Below are positions 63,224 through 64,000 of a DNA stretch of 64,000 nt, in pieces; the stretch's first letter is position 1, and every line of letters begins with the position of its first letter. The position numbers and the translations under genes were made by a program. Below the pieces are notes generated by a model. The model saw only the letters and a list, made by a program, of their open reading frames with translations. It did no database searches and was not told the DNA's origin. Source of the DNA: Thiocapsa roseilacustris. GTDB taxonomy: Bacteria > Pseudomonadota > Gammaproteobacteria > Chromatiales > Chromatiaceae. The stretch lies in the NCBI RefSeq assembly GCF_041903755.1, contig NZ_JBBWVE010000015.1:62001-126000 (forward strand), in the 5' to 3' direction.

Positions 63224-63579
63224 GACGTGCTCTCTCGCGGAAGACAATGAAACCCGTCGCGAAGCGACACCCCCCCGGGATAGACGACTTGCAGTCGTCC
63301 TCTTCAGCCGTCCCGACGGCCTGCGGGGTCGAGTTCGACGCAACCCTCTCGGCAACCGTGCTCAACGCGCCTCAGCAGGTCGTGCGAGAGAGTTCCGCCG
63401 GGCGTTTTTTTCGGAAATGGCTTTGACGATGGGGCGAGGGCAACTGAAGTCGCCTATGCCCCGAAACGCCCCGACACGCTGGGCGTTGCTTTCTCGGAAA
63501 GCACCTTAGGGATGAGACGGGTATGCCGGGGTTCGCAAGCTCACCCCAGCCTACACGTTTCGTTTTTTTGAATCGTTCC
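63224..63579. other. Intergenic region between the two Rpn-family genes
   Basis: About 356 bases without a supported gene. It contains a short GC hairpin and a CGTTTTTTTCGG run near 63400 but no clear terminator or repeat copy. Confidence 0.5.
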
Positions 63580-64000
63580 TCAGTGTTCTCCCGTCGCACC
63601 GAACACATCCTCCAGGCATTGCGCGTCCAGGATCTGCAGCGCCCATTGTTCCAATTGGTCCGGGCGCGCACTGCTGATCAGCGCTTCGATGTCGGGCGGG
63701 ATCCGGCCGAAACGTTGCTGGACCAAGACATGAAGCAGCTTGGCTTGGCCCTCGCCGATGCCCTGCTTGATGCCCTGCTTGATGCCCTGCTCGGTGCCTT
63801 TCTGCTGCGCCATCCGCTCGATGCTGCTCAAGTAATGCATGTGCTTCTCCTCGTCGAATTGCTGGATTTCGGACCACAACTGCTGCTCCAGTCCCTCGGG
63901 GAGCGTCAGGACCCAGTCGATGAACCGGAATAACTCAAGAATATCCTGGCGTGCGAAACCGCGCCGATAGAGGCTGCGGATCAGCCCCAGCTTGGCCCGA
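63580..64000 (-). CDS. Second Rpn-family nuclease gene, C-terminal part (runs off the window)
   Basis: The visible 139 residues (RAKLGLIRSLYRRGFARQDI LELFRFIDWVLTLPEGL onward to EDVFGATGEH) match the C-terminal part of the gene at 62201-63223 almost residue by residue. The linker repeat is shorter (GTEQGIKQGIKQGIGEG). The nuclease core lies beyond 64000. It is a tandem duplicate in the same orientation, probably recent. Confidence 0.85.
   Translation of the reverse strand, partial: RAKLGLIRSLYRRGFARQDILELFRFIDWVLTLPEGLEQQLWSEIQQFDEEKHMHYLSSIERMAQQKGTEQGIKQGIKQGIGEGQAKLLHVLVQQRFGRIPPDIEALISSARPDQLEQWALQILDAQCLEDVFGATGEH

Overview
This 64 kb window is GC-rich, densely coded gammaproteobacterial DNA. 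The gene content and protein style (complete system I cytochrome c maturation operon, bc1-type Rieske protein, pyruvate:ferredoxin oxidoreductase, molybdopterin oxidoreductase of the Arx/Psr type, periplasmic rhodanese, IS1634 and IS4 transposases, many Uma2/Rpn nuclease-like accessory genes) fit a purple sulfur bacterium (Chromatiaceae, for example a Thiocapsa/Allochromatium relative). No photosynthesis gene or rRNA lies in the window, so that placement is inference.

Layout. 0-8 kb: an SLC13-type anion permease, murein endopeptidase MepA, a receiver-like protein overlapping a 2OG-Fe(II) oxygenase, an EamA transporter and two divergent genes, one of the Sfum_1244 type. 8.3-15.4 kb: ccmABCDEFGHI, nearly every junction overlapping. 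15.5-18.6 kb: a YbhB/YbcL protein, a gap with an unexplained rho-independent terminator, and an EF-G2-like GTPase. 18.6-27 kb: a decayed accessory zone with small hypothetical genes, toxin-antitoxin remnants, umuC, a broken LexA/UmuD-like gene and a truncated IS4-type transposase. 27-32 kb: a compact redox cluster (DUF134 regulator, divergent Rieske protein, two NifX-like proteins, two MinD-like ATPases with inserted ferredoxin domains, Crp/Fnr regulator, DUF2892 protein) that resembles the orange-protein (ORP) loci of sulfate reducers. 32-34.4 kb: an IS1634-family element beside a 5'-truncated phoU. 34.6-47 kb: a probable arsenic region: ArxA-like molybdoenzyme, four-cluster ferredoxin subunit, NrfD-type membrane subunit and TorD-type chaperone, then moaA, a rhodanese, an internally deleted MBL protein, the arsenite exporter Acr3, a thioredoxin-like protein and CcdA. 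47-55 kb: prfC, rimI, nifJ and a dihydroorotate-dehydrogenase-like gene. 55-64 kb: Uma2 nucleases, an orphan DNA-phosphorothioation-associated methyltransferase, a CHASE/PAS/GGDEF cyclase and two tandem Rpn-family nuclease genes.

The other main theme is interspersed repeats. At least five families of short, hairpin-forming repeats recur in the intergenic gaps: TAAACCGCG...CGCGGTTTA; CTCACGGAGAC...GTCTCCGTGAG; GTGACACCCGC...; GTAGGTTGTGC...GCACAACCTAC; and CGTTGTCGTTGTC...GACAACGACAACG. Three of the four junctions in the arx-moaA run contain one or more of them, and one family supplies the TAA stop codon of flanking genes.

Working together, the arx-like genes would oxidise arsenite (or a related anion) in the periplasm and pass electrons through the NrfD subunit to quinone. 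MoaA supports cofactor synthesis and Acr3 exports arsenite. The Rieske/NifX/MinD cluster looks like an iron-sulfur assembly or sensing unit with its own DUF134 regulator.
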